Positions 1 through 6,817 of a stretch of DNA of 25,727 nucleotides are shown in pieces; position 1 is the first letter of the stretch; every line of letters starts with the position of its first letter. A program made the translations under genes and the position numbers. The notes under the pieces are model-generated. The model saw only the letters and a program-made list of their open reading frames with translations, was not told where the DNA came from and did not search any database. The stretch is from contig JBGVEN010000019.1 of NCBI GenBank assembly GCA_045120135.1, positions 1-25,727 of the forward strand. The letters run 5' to 3'. The stretch comes from SIG440 sp045120135 (lineage in GTDB: Bacteria > Bacillota > Clostridia > Monoglobales > Monoglobaceae).

Positions 1-143
1 AAACACAAATACGAAATGAAATCATAAAAGAAAAGAATAAGACCTACATCGAAGGCTTCGGCTATGTAGCACCAAGCAAAACCAAAACCATCATAGTAGA
101 TTCAGACGGCGACATAAATAAAATGGTCGGCACAATGGAATAA
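1..143 (+). CDS. 3' end of an unidentified mobile-element gene (partial)
   Basis: An open frame runs in from the left edge (codons from position 3) and stops at TAA 141-143, giving 46 C-terminal residues. They are rich in Lys and Ile, include the stretch YIEGFGYVAPSKTKTIIVDS, and end in VGTME. A strong inverted-repeat terminator follows 13 bp after the stop, which supports a real gene end. I do not recognise the family from so short a tail. The position beside a serine recombinase suggests an element gene. Confidence 0.5.
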   Translation, partial: TQIRNEIIKEKNKTYIEGFGYVAPSKTKTIIVDSDGDINKMVGTME

Positions 144-156
144 AATGAATAACCTA

Positions 157-197
157 AACGGCGGTATGCTCGAGATCACCTCGAACATACCGCCGTT
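157..197. terminator. Bidirectional terminator between convergent genes
   Basis: The 18-nt arms 157-174 and 180-197 pair with a single G-T mismatch around a 5-nt loop. The right arm runs into a T run (196-200) and the left arm is preceded by A residues, so the hairpin can stop transcription from both sides: the partial gene ending at 143 and the minus-strand gene ending at 206. Confidence 0.85.
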
Positions 198-205
198 TTT
201 GCATC

Positions 206-1291
206 TTATATTTCTTTCAGCAACCTTATGGCTTCATCGAGTGAAATTTCTCCAGACTCACCACGTTCTTTAATATCCATAGCTAATGTAATCTTTTCAA
301 GCCACTCAGGATACTCCAATCCATTTGATTTCCGCTTGGCTAATCGGTCATAGGCTCTATCATATTCTTTTTTTATAGGAGACCTGAATTCGTCTGAGTT
401 TTCTTTTTTATGAGGACCTACTTTACTGCATATTCTGCCTTTTGGATCGTTAGGAGCCACTCTGTTGCAATAGTGGGTATCGTGACCTGTTGGCAAAAGA
501 AAAAATCGCTTGCAATTATGACATCGTTTAGGTGAATGCTTAACATTTAATCCTCTGAATAAGTCTGAGTTTAGAAAGCCTCCAAGAGACCTGAAAATCA
601 CTCTTTCTGCCAGTATATAATTTTCTTTACAATCAGGGTCGGGACAGGTGACATATTCAATATTTGCCGGCATTTCTGCTTTAAATGTAATTGCAGGATA
701 TTTTGGAATAAGAGATTCAAGATTTTGCTGTAATTCGCTATTATTCAGAAACTGATATATTGCGTGTGCAAAATGCGTAGGAGTTCTTGCTGAAACATTT
801 TCTATATATAAATCAACAAATGCAGTGGCATATATTTTAAAAATCATTATTTCATCATTGGTTGATAACAAAGTCACTAAAATTCTATTTAATATATTTC
901 TTCCTTCGCTTTTTGGATAAGTTTCATATATCTCCCTAAACTCTGCTATGTAGTTTTTCTTATCAAATTCAATGCGGTTATACAAAGGTAAGCTAAGGAT
1001 AAAGTCCAAAGCCTTGTTTAGATATGGATAAAATGAATCAAAGCTGCATGGTGATATAATCATTAACTTTGATTCATACTCCCCATAAAGTTTTTCTAAA
1101 AATGCTTTCCTTAAATCTGATAATACTGTTTTCAAATTATCAAGCTGTTCGTCTGATAATTCCAAAATTTCAGTTGAAATCTGACCAAGCGAGACTTTTT
1201 CTTTACCGATAATAACATAATCTTTATAAAATTGTGCTGTTATATATCCAAAATCAAATGGTTTTTCATCTAAACTTTTTATACTTGCCAT
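206..1291 (-). CDS. DUF6076-type protein with a C-terminal Cys/His cluster
   Basis: Protein of 361 residues if it starts at 1291 (MASIKSL...). That ATG has GGAAGTGAG just upstream. A second in-frame ATG at 1312 would add seven residues (MYRGSEY), but its upstream sequence is weaker. The first ~210 residues have no recognisable motif. The C-terminal third has a metal-binding look: CPDPDC, then CHNCKRFFLL, H-x-x-YCNR, and a final Cys in GRICSKVG, like the zinc-finger tails of DUF6076/CGNR-type proteins often seen with Clostridia recombinases. The family call is from memory of that pattern. A role in nucleic-acid binding is inference. The gene has its own consensus promoter (1397-1425) and converges on the terminator at 157-197. 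Confidence 0.6.
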   Translation of the reverse strand: MASIKSLDEKPFDFGYITAQFYKDYVIIGKEKVSLGQISTEILELSDEQLDNLKTVLSDLRKAFLEKLYGEYESKLMIISPCSFDSFYPYLNKALDFILSLPLYNRIEFDKKNYIAEFREIYETYPKSEGRNILNRILVTLLSTNDEIMIFKIYATAFVDLYIENVSARTPTHFAHAIYQFLNNSELQQNLESLIPKYPAITFKAEMPANIEYVTCPDPDCKENYILAERVIFRSLGGFLNSDLFRGLNVKHSPKRCHNCKRFFLLPTGHDTHYCNRVAPNDPKGRICSKVGPHKKENSDEFRSPIKKEYDRAYDRLAKRKSNGLEYPEWLEKITLAMDIKERGESGEISLDEAIRLLKEI

Positions 1292-1396
1292 ATACTCACT
1301 TCCACGATACATAATTTATATTTCCACTACTTTTGTAAATGACGGCAAAATCGGTTGACGCACTTCTTGCAATATGTTAGAATAGCCACACAACAA

Positions 1397-1430
1397 ATTA
1401 TACACGATGCAAATAAAAATGTCAATCGTG
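1397..1430 (-). promoter_or_regulatory. Consensus sigma-A promoter with an overlapping inverted repeat
   Basis: On the minus strand, TTGACA (1425-1420) is followed after exactly 17 bp by TATAAT (1402-1397): both hexamers are perfect. The inverted repeat CACGAT (1403-1408) / ATCGTG (1425-1430) starts beside the -10 and ends over the -35, so a repressor binding it would cover the whole promoter. It would start the minus-strand transcript near 1390, about 100 nt before the 1291 start codon. Confidence 0.8.
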
Positions 1431-1534
1431 GAATTTGAACCTTGAAAATTTAATAGCTTGCACGGTGAGTTATACAACACAGTGAGCGCCAAGACTTCGT
1501 CGGAACAAGCAAATATTTATTCGTTTCCGCATAA

Positions 1535-1729
1535 ATGCGAAAACTCATTTATATAGCTGTTCCTCCTCTTCCCAAAAAGCAAATTGCTTTTTGGGAACCC
1601 TATATGACGGACGAGCGATTTAACTGTTTGCAAATACGAGGTTATGGTCGAGCAGGACCGAGGCTCAGGAAATGTAATCGGAGGCAAGTGCAAGGTTTGG
1701 TGAATACACGCTTATTGCCTATATTTTAA
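1535..1729 (+). other. Structured leader region upstream of the recombinase genes; short ORF of doubtful reality
   Basis: The 503 bp between 1313 and 1815 contain no convincing gene. A 64-codon frame (1535-1729) has no ribosome binding site before its ATG and a low-complexity, Arg/Pro/Cys-rich product (for example RGYGRAGPRLRKCNRRQVQG). The DNA is better described by structure: CGCAT/ATGCG at 1529-1539, and a 13-bp near-perfect palindrome at 1570-1596 around position 1583. A further pairing possibility is GGCAAGTG (1683-1690) with the CAC and TTGCC parts of 1706-1719. A structured RNA, a transfer origin or recombinase-binding DNA are all possible. I cannot choose between them. Confidence 0.35.
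1697..1725 (+). promoter_or_regulatory. Candidate promoter for the small gene and recombinase
   Basis: TTGGTG (1697-1702), a 17-bp spacer and TATATT (1720-1725) form a reasonable sigma-A promoter about 90 bp before the 1816 start codon. The -35 is only a 4/6 match. Confidence 0.45.
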
Positions 1730-1815
1730 AAGGCGGTCAAAAATCTATAGAAAGGAAATTCATTAAGGCAATAAAAGTATTTAATATTAATCATTAATCC
1801 GAAAGGAGAATTTTT

Positions 1816-2088
1816 ATGAATAAGAAAGAAATACCTATGGACTTTAATGAAGACTTTGCTATAGATATAGACGGAGAATATAATCCCGAACTTGCCACAT
1901 CAGTTAGACGGAGATATTCATATAGTATCACCGATAACGAAATGGTAAAAACGAGGAAAACTCATATCGGTAATATGAATTATATTGTAAATTCAATTTT
2001 TGATATGAACTCAAAGAAAAAGGTTGAGGATCACATACGAAGATTAATAACAATAGATATTCAGGATAATATAGACAAAGTCTCCTAA
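1816..2088 (+). CDS. Small hypothetical protein encoded upstream of the recombinase
   Basis: Protein of 90 residues with a good ribosome binding site (AAAGGAGAA before the ATG at 1816). It is charged, with an acidic N-terminal 25 residues (MDFNEDFAIDIDGEYN), a central basic stretch (SVRRRYSYS, VKTRKTH) and a C-terminal segment likely to be helical (KKKVEDHIRRLI). There is no signal peptide or membrane segment. I do not recognise a family. Its place 98 bp before a large serine recombinase, in the same orientation, fits an accessory factor such as a directionality or regulatory protein, but nothing in the sequence proves that. It probably shares a transcript with the recombinase, with the repeat cluster at 2102-2163 lying between them. 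Confidence 0.6.
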   Translation: MNKKEIPMDFNEDFAIDIDGEYNPELATSVRRRYSYSITDNEMVKTRKTHIGNMNYIVNSIFDMNSKKKVEDHIRRLITIDIQDNIDKVS

Positions 2089-2101
2089 AAGTCTGGACTT
2101 T

Positions 2102-2163
2102 TCAATCGGTTTAGGGTATTGTGTGATTGTGAAATATCTACACACAATACTCTCAATCGGTTT
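2102..2163 (+). repeat. Composite direct and inverted repeat before the recombinase
   Basis: The 11-bp direct repeat TCAATCGGTTT occurs at 2102-2112 and 2153-2163. Between the copies lies a 13-bp inverted repeat (2113-2125 with 2141-2153, one mismatch; core GTATTGTGTG / CACACAATAC) with a 15-nt loop. The block ends 8 bp before the recombinase's AAGGAGG. It could be an operator, an attenuator-type RNA hairpin, or accessory protein-binding DNA for the recombination reaction. Confidence 0.7.
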
Positions 2164-2186
2164 GACTTTGAAGGAGGTTAAGAAAA

Positions 2187-3824
2187 ATGTCAAACCAAGA
2201 TTATGATTTAACGCTATTATATTGCAGATTATCACGAGAGGATACCCTTGAAGGCGACAGCAACAGTATTGAGAATCAGAAGAAAATTATCTTAAAAGCT
2301 GCTCAGGACTATAACTTTGATAATTTAGTATGGCTGATTGATGATGGCTTCACAGGAACAAACTTCGACCGACCTGATTTTCAGAAAGGGATGAAGTTAA
2401 TAGAAGAAGGTCGAGTTAAGAATTTTATTACAAAGGATTTATCAAGACTCGGCAGAAACTATCTTCAGGTAGGAATGTACACAGATGTCATCTTCCCTAA
2501 ATACAATGTTCGATTTATTGCCGTGCAAGACAATTATGATTCCAATAATGTTGAGAGCAATGATATGGCTCCGATTATGAATCTGTTTAATGAATGGCAT
2601 CCAAAGGAAACATCAAAGAAGGTTCGTGCAGTTTTTAAAGCGAAAGCAGAGCGTGGTGAACGAGTAAGCTCACAGATACCTTATGGCTACGCAAGAGATG
2701 AAAGCACACCCATAGGGTCCAAGAAATCGATTAAGCTCGTAATTGATGAGGAAACAGCACCCGTTGTAAGAGAAATCTACAGATTATGTGCAAGCGGACT
2801 TGGTCCTACATATATTGCCCATATCCTAAAAGAAAGAAAAATTCTCAAGCCGTCGATGTATAGCTATGAGAAAACCGGTAAGTATGGTGCTGCTACCGAT
2901 GTAACCGATCCATACGGATGGAATGACAGAACAGTTGCAGGAATTCTTGATAATGAGGTTTATATAGGAAATACAATAAATCTCAAAGAAACAACAGTTT
3001 CATATAAGAACAAGCACAAAATACAAAGGCCTGAAGAAGAATGGATTCGTGTAGAAGGAACTCATGAAGCTATTATTGATATGGATACTTGGGAAATCGT
3101 TCGCAGAGTTAGAGAAGGAAAACGCAGAAGAGATTCTATGGATGGAATTAATAAGTACAGCGGTCTTCTGCATTGTGCAGATTGCGAACAAAAGCTTTAC
3201 TTTGTCAGAGGCAAAACACTAAAACCATCAGCGTTTCATTTCATATGCAGCAGGTACAGAAAACACAAAGGCGAAGAACAATGTACACCACATTCAATAC
3301 GAGAGGTTGTTCTGGACGAAATCATTCTTGAAGAAATCAGAAGAATTACATACTATGCCAGAACAAAGACTAAAGAGTTCGCAGAATTCATAAATCAAAA
3401 AACCTCTGCCGAAAGCCGGAAAGAATTATCGGCAAAGTCAGCAGAGCTTGGAAGACTTAAAAAGCGTAAGAATGAGTTGGAATCTTTGTTCAAACGACTG
3501 TATGAAGATAATGTATTAGGACGAATCACAGATGACCAATTCCATATGCTGTCGGGCGGCTACACATCAGAACAAAAGGATGTAGAATTGCGGATACCTG
3601 AGTTGGAAGATGAAATCGAAGCAATTAAATCTTCTGTAACGAATACGGATAAGTTCATTGCACTTGCTAAAAAGTATGTGCATATACAAGAACTGACACC
3701 AGAAGTATTATTGACCTTTGTATCCAAAATCGTTATACACGAACGAAGTGAAAAACGGTCGAAAAGTGCAACACAGCAAATCGACATATATTTCACTCAC
3801 ATAGGAAATACAGGTCAAATTTAA
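2187..3824 (+). CDS. Large serine recombinase (TnpX/TndX type)
   Basis: Protein of 545 residues that should cut and rejoin attachment sites through a serine-linked intermediate to integrate and excise its element. The N-terminal resolvase domain (about 8-150) has the catalytic serine in YCRLSRED (Ser16), the DDGFTGTNFDRP segment and the active-site arginines of DLSRLGRN (Arg87, Arg90). A recombinase domain follows (about 155-310, IPYGYARDE to TWEIVRRVREGKR). A zinc ribbon follows with Cys330, Cys333, Cys354 and Cys366, then a Lys/Glu-rich coiled coil (about 405-480) and a C-terminal domain. Length and order are normal for the family and no frame break is seen, so it should be active. The start at 2187 is set by AAGGAGG eight bases upstream. 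No attachment core could be identified. Confidence 0.95.
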   Translation: MSNQDYDLTLLYCRLSREDTLEGDSNSIENQKKIILKAAQDYNFDNLVWLIDDGFTGTNFDRPDFQKGMKLIEEGRVKNFITKDLSRLGRNYLQVGMYTDVIFPKYNVRFIAVQDNYDSNNVESNDMAPIMNLFNEWHPKETSKKVRAVFKAKAERGERVSSQIPYGYARDESTPIGSKKSIKLVIDEETAPVVREIYRLCASGLGPTYIAHILKERKILKPSMYSYEKTGKYGAATDVTDPYGWNDRTVAGILDNEVYIGNTINLKETTVSYKNKHKIQRPEEEWIRVEGTHEAIIDMDTWEIVRRVREGKRRRDSMDGINKYSGLLHCADCEQKLYFVRGKTLKPSAFHFICSRYRKHKGEEQCTPHSIREVVLDEIILEEIRRITYYARTKTKEFAEFINQKTSAESRKELSAKSAELGRLKKRKNELESLFKRLYEDNVLGRITDDQFHMLSGGYTSEQKDVELRIPELEDEIEAIKSSVTNTDKFIALAKKYVHIQELTPEVLLTFVSKIVIHERSEKRSKSATQQIDIYFTHIGNTGQI

Positions 3825-3836
3825 GGTAAAGGAAAA

Positions 3837-3862
3837 GGGTGAACAGCCTAAACTGTTCACCC
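3837..3862 (+). terminator. Hairpin after the recombinase gene
   Basis: A perfect 10-bp stem GGGTGAACAG (3837-3846) / CTGTTCACCC (3853-3862) with a 6-nt loop, 12 bp after the stop. It lacks a following T run, so it may be a weak or factor-assisted terminator. Confidence 0.6.
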
Positions 3863-3977
3863 GACTTCCGCACCGTTACAAGTATTTCACTAAACATCCC
3901 TTAGAGAAACACCCAAAGGATTGTCTTTTTTGTATTTTTATGTTATTATCAAAACAACCTTTTAAATACCACGAAAA

Positions 3978-3995
3978 AAATATTGAAGAATATTT
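3978..3995. repeat. Inverted repeat upstream of the araC promoter
   Basis: AAATATT (3978-3984) and AATATTT (3989-3995) surround GAAG. It lies 26 bp upstream of the -35 hexamer, a usual place for an activator site, so it could be an operator for the AraC-type regulator downstream. AT-rich palindromes arise easily by chance. Confidence 0.3.
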
Positions 3996-4020
3996 CGGTA
4001 TAATGAAAGAACATTTTAGG

Positions 4021-4049
4021 TTTACATATAAAAAACAGAAAGTTATAAT
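4021..4049 (+). promoter_or_regulatory. Sigma-A promoter of the araC-M24-ASRT operon
   Basis: TTTACA (4021-4026), a 17-bp spacer and a perfect TATAAT (4044-4049). Transcription would start near 4056, giving a leader of under 20 nt and supporting the ATG at 4074 over the GTG at 4062 as the start of the regulator. Confidence 0.75.
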
Positions 4050-4073
4050 TAAAGAAACAGGGTGATTTATTTT

Positions 4074-4949
4074 ATGAAAACATATCTCAGACATAAAAGC
4101 CTTAATGTTGTGGATGTCAAGGACCTTATTACACTTGAGTATCTTGATTTTGAAGGTAAGTATAAGGGTTATGTTGAAAAACACGATTTCTGGGAGATTT
4201 GTTTTGTTGAGACGGGAGAAATTAGCATATTGCTGGAAGAAGAGCGCCAAAGCCTGTCGGCAGGAGATGTAATATTTATTGCACCTGATATTGTTCATTC
4301 GTATTTTTCTGCATCCGGCAATTCAAATCGGGCATTTGTAATATGCTTTGAGTGTTCGTCTCAAGCACTTAGGTCGCTTGGCGGAATGAGTTTTTCACTT
4401 GATAAGGTTCAGCTTGATTGTATGAACCGAATTATCGATGAATTTCCGGCAACCTTCCGTATAAACGAGGATGACATTATGGAGATGTTGCCGTCACCGA
4501 GTTTTGGTGGACAGCAGGCAATTATTCTGCAGCTTGAATACATTTTGATTTCTTTGATGAGAAAGCTTTCAGCAGAAAAAAATTCCGGCGTTGTTTTCCT
4601 TGATGATGAAAAGTTTTATCCCGGAATTGTTGAGGTTCTTAAGAATTTCTTAAGCGAAAATATTCATAAAAAGCTGGCGCTTGATGAGGTTTGCCATAAA
4701 GTGAATTATTCTAAATCATTTTTGTGTAAAATCTTTAAAAATCAGACCGGAGAAACAATTTTTACATACTTCAACCGGTTAAAGGTTGAGGCGGCAAAAC
4801 AACAGCTTGCAGAAACCAACAGCTCAATAGGCGATATATCACGGGGATTGGGATTTTCAGAGGTAAAATACTTTGGGGAAATGTTTAAAAAGAACACTGG
4901 AGTTTCACCGACTTTGTATCGTGATTTAAATAAGAAAACTAAATTTTAA
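4074..4949 (+). CDS. AraC-family transcriptional regulator with cupin sensor domain
   Basis: Protein of 291 residues. The N-terminal half is a cupin-type ligand pocket (FWEICFVETGEISILLEEE, then LSAGDVIFIAPDIVHSY, which carries the usual G-D-x-x-x-I-x-P-x-x-x-H pattern). The C-terminal ~100 residues are a double helix-turn-helix of the AraC class (LALDEVCHKVNYSKSFLCKIFK and SIGDISRGLGFSEVKYFGEMFK, ending GVSPTLYRD). It should bind DNA near its own promoter and control the two genes that follow, which start 25 bp after its stop with no terminator between. The ligand is unknown; regulators of this layout often sense sugars or other small carbon sources. The start is the ATG at 4074 with AGGGTGA upstream; a GTG at 4062 would add four residues and overlap that site. 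Confidence 0.9.
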   Translation: MKTYLRHKSLNVVDVKDLITLEYLDFEGKYKGYVEKHDFWEICFVETGEISILLEEERQSLSAGDVIFIAPDIVHSYFSASGNSNRAFVICFECSSQALRSLGGMSFSLDKVQLDCMNRIIDEFPATFRINEDDIMEMLPSPSFGGQQAIILQLEYILISLMRKLSAEKNSGVVFLDDEKFYPGIVEVLKNFLSENIHKKLALDEVCHKVNYSKSFLCKIFKNQTGETIFTYFNRLKVEAAKQQLAETNSSIGDISRGLGFSEVKYFGEMFKKNTGVSPTLYRDLNKKTKF

Positions 4950-4974
4950 TCCAATTAATTAAGGAGGAAAAATT

Positions 4975-6168
4975 ATGAATTATCCCAAAATTGAAGGTAA
5001 GGAATACCTTCAGAGAGTCAATGCATTGCGCGAGAAGATGGCGCAGGAGGGGGTAGATTTGGTAGTCGGCTTTTCCAACCTGTTGGAAATCGCTATTGTA
5101 AGATACTACTGTGGCTTTGCCCCTGTTAATGAAAGCTCAGCAATTATCATTCCTGCAGAAGGACCGGTAACGGTTTGCAGTGGTCAGGCTTCATTTGACT
5201 ACTGTGAAATTCAGAACGCTCTTCCCGAAAGCCGTATTGTAATTCTGCCCGAAATCGGTGAGGTAAGCGGCTTTGAGTATGATACCGAAGGTCAGCTTGA
5301 CTTTGAAGAACTGTTTATGCAGATTAAGTCGGAAAACCCCGGTGTAAAGAAAATCGGCTTTATTGGACGTCTTATTTTCCCTGCAATCATTATGAATAAG
5401 CTCAAAAAGGTGTTTAGTGACGCTGAAATTGTTGACTTTGATGACGTACATTATGAGCAGAGAATAAGAAAAAGTGCTGCGGAAATCGAAGTTCTCAAAA
5501 CTAACTGGGAAATGGTTTCAAAGATGTTTGAAAATGTTGTACCCAAAATTCAGGTTGGTATGACCGAACGTTACATTGAAGGTATGTTTGAGGCTGAAAT
5601 GATGAGCCTTGGTGCGGAAAGCTATGTTCAGGCATTTGCTCCCATGGTTGCAACAGGTCCTAAAAATTCATACATAAGTATGTGCAGAAACACATTGCGT
5701 AAAATTGAGGAAAGCGAAATTATTAACCTTGGTGCAGGTGTATGCTACGAAGGTTATAACGGTGTAATCTGCAGCCCGCTGGTTCTCGGCGAAATTCCGC
5801 AGAAGATTAAGGATGCAGTTATGTGTGCATACGAGGCACTTAATTATGCATCGGAAAAAATGATTCCCGGTACACCCTGTGATGTTGTGCTCAACGCATA
5901 TACAGACTATCTGACAAAGTACGGCTACATTGATTACTGCCCTTACGGAAGTCTCCACAGTACCGGTATGCTTGAGTGCGAGGCACCGGTATTCTCGGTT
6001 GCAAACAAGCGTGTAATTGAGGAAAATATGGCAATTTGTATTGATGCATACTTTAAGGGTATGGAATGGGGTTCATTCCGTGTTGAAGACTGCTACCTTA
6101 TAACCGACAAAGGAGCAAAACGTATGACAACATACAATGATAGAGTAATTCCTCAAATCTTTAAATAA
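4975..6168 (+). CDS. M24 peptidase / creatinase-fold protein with degenerate metal site
   Basis: Protein of 397 residues with a creatinase-type N-terminal domain (about 10-160) and a pita-bread M24 domain (about 165-395). In metal-dependent M24 enzymes the five ligands are Asp, Asp, His, Glu, Glu. Here the equivalent places read Asn251 (IINLGAG, normally DxG), Val264 (GYNGVI, normally GY-x-x-D), His328 (LHSTGMLE), Asp357 (MAICIDAY) and Glu371 (FRVEDCY). Two or three of five are lost, so it is unlikely to be an ordinary Xaa-Pro aminopeptidase. Creatinase, from the same fold, works without metal, so a small-molecule amidinohydrolase-like activity, or a purely binding role, is plausible. It has a strong AAGGAGG site, follows the AraC regulator by 25 bp and precedes the ASRT-type gene by 13 bp. 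Confidence 0.8.
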   Translation: MNYPKIEGKEYLQRVNALREKMAQEGVDLVVGFSNLLEIAIVRYYCGFAPVNESSAIIIPAEGPVTVCSGQASFDYCEIQNALPESRIVILPEIGEVSGFEYDTEGQLDFEELFMQIKSENPGVKKIGFIGRLIFPAIIMNKLKKVFSDAEIVDFDDVHYEQRIRKSAAEIEVLKTNWEMVSKMFENVVPKIQVGMTERYIEGMFEAEMMSLGAESYVQAFAPMVATGPKNSYISMCRNTLRKIEESEIINLGAGVCYEGYNGVICSPLVLGEIPQKIKDAVMCAYEALNYASEKMIPGTPCDVVLNAYTDYLTKYGYIDYCPYGSLHSTGMLECEAPVFSVANKRVIEENMAICIDAYFKGMEWGSFRVEDCYLITDKGAKRMTTYNDRVIPQIFK

Positions 6169-6181
6169 GGAGTTTTAAAAT

Positions 6182-6550
6182 ATGGAAATAGGTAAGAAAA
6201 ACTGGGTATTTTGTGACGGATACCTGCCTCCCAAAGGAGATAATCCTGAATTTGAAGGTCACGAAGCTCTTATGCTGACTAACCTGAACGACAAAAAAGC
6301 AAAGATTGAACTGGTATTTGTGTTCGAGGATAAGGAACCTGTTGATGGCATATTTGTTGAGCTTGACGCAATGAGAACAACAAGTATCAGACTTGACCAG
6401 CCTCTTGGCGATAAGAACCTGGTTTTAGGAGAATCGGTTCAGTATACCGTATGGGTAAAGAGTGATGTCCCTGTTTGTGCCTGCTTTGGCAGACTTGACG
6501 TGAGACAAACTAATATGGCATACTACAGCGTTGAGGGATATGCATTTTAA
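6182..6550 (+). CDS. ASRT-family protein (Anabaena sensory rhodopsin transducer-like)
   Basis: Protein of 122 residues that aligns by eye along its length with the Anabaena sensory rhodopsin transducer: IGKKNWVFCDGYLPPKG near the start, a GHEALMLTNLND segment, VFVFEDKEPVDG, then LDAMRTTSIRLDQP and the C-terminal FGRLDVRQTNMAYYS. The family is a small soluble beta-sandwich that forms tetramers. Outside cyanobacteria its members have been proposed to be small-molecule-binding domains linked to sugar metabolism, not phototransducers. No rhodopsin or other light sensor is in the window. Its operon position behind an AraC regulator and an M24-fold protein suggests it binds or delivers the same metabolite. 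It ends 13 bp before the operon terminator. Confidence 0.85.
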   Translation: MEIGKKNWVFCDGYLPPKGDNPEFEGHEALMLTNLNDKKAKIELVFVFEDKEPVDGIFVELDAMRTTSIRLDQPLGDKNLVLGESVQYTVWVKSDVPVCACFGRLDVRQTNMAYYSVEGYAF

Positions 6551-6563
6551 TCTATAAACAAAA

Positions 6564-6599
6564 AAAATGACAATATTTCGTATGAAATATTGTCATTTT
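6564..6599 (+). terminator. Terminator of the araC-M24-ASRT operon
   Basis: A perfect 16-bp inverted repeat (6564-6579 with 6584-6599, loop GTAT) sits 13 bp after the ASRT stop. The stem is AT-rich and is flanked by A and T runs. The right arm also contains the -35 hexamer of the next promoter, so the two transcription units abut directly. Confidence 0.75.
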
Positions 6600-6618
6600 G
6601 TATTTATAATGATATAAT
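6590..6618 (+). promoter_or_regulatory. Promoter of the hairpin-array / S23 unit
   Basis: TTGTCA (6590-6595), 17 bp, TATAAT (6613-6618). Transcription would start near 6625, so nearly all of the hairpin array would be carried in the 5' leader of the S23-type gene. Confidence 0.7.
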
Positions 6619-6801
6619 GATTTCATCGAAGATGAAATCAATGAATTGCCTTACGGCATGAATTGAAATCTGCGATTTCATGAATTGAGCCCTATGGCTC
6701 TTGAATTGCACCTGACGGTGCATAAAGGCAATTCAATTCATGTTGCGTAAGCAACAATTCATGGCTTTAGCCAATTCATGACAACGAAGTTGTCAATTCA
6801 T
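6618..6801 (+). repeat. Array of eight short hairpins separated by a 7-bp spacer motif
   Basis: Stems of 4-10 bp with 3- or 4-nt loops occur at 6618-6640, 6647-6658, 6664-6680, 6687-6700, 6707-6722, 6741-6756, 6762-6773 and 6779-6795. The first five are separated by ATGAATT or TTGAATT; the last three are separated by AATTCAT, its reverse complement. The whole block therefore has overall dyad symmetry, and its halves could pair with each other as an alternative to the small hairpins. Stem sequences differ from one another, although the first and third share GAAATC/GATTTC. Most of the array lies in the likely transcribed leader of the S23-type gene, ending 16 bp before its ATG. Confidence 0.9.
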
Positions 6802-6817
6802 TAAATGGAGAAAAGAT

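Larger units (their letters stand above)
1..3862. mobile_element. One end of an integrative element carrying a large serine recombinase
   Basis: This stretch holds the tail of an unidentified gene, a DUF6076-type protein, a structured leader, a small unknown gene and a TnpX/TndX-type large serine recombinase. Large serine recombinases usually lie next to one end of the element they move, so the right-hand boundary is probably between the recombinase stop (3824) and the araC promoter (4021). I cannot see the attachment site: the other end lies before the window, so no repeated core can be compared. No relaxase, coupling protein or cargo gene is visible, so whether this is a conjugative element, a mobilizable element or a remnant cannot be decided. 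The 3862 boundary is the end of the recombinase's terminator-like hairpin and is only a working limit. Confidence 0.6.

Noticed and set aside
3863..4020. Attachment site of the mobile element
   Set aside because: The boundary should be here, but the other end of the element is outside the window, so no core sequence can be identified.
3876..4298. 140-codon minus-strand frame over the start of the araC gene
   Set aside because: It runs antisense through a well-supported regulator and its promoter, with no binding site or family resemblance.
6182..6550. Light-sensing system
   Set aside because: The ASRT-type protein is present but no rhodopsin or retinal gene is in the window; its operon partners point to metabolism.
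6618..6801. CRISPR array
   Set aside because: The constant unit is only 7 bp and the variable units are themselves hairpins of 12-23 bp. No cas genes are present and the motif reverses orientation part-way.
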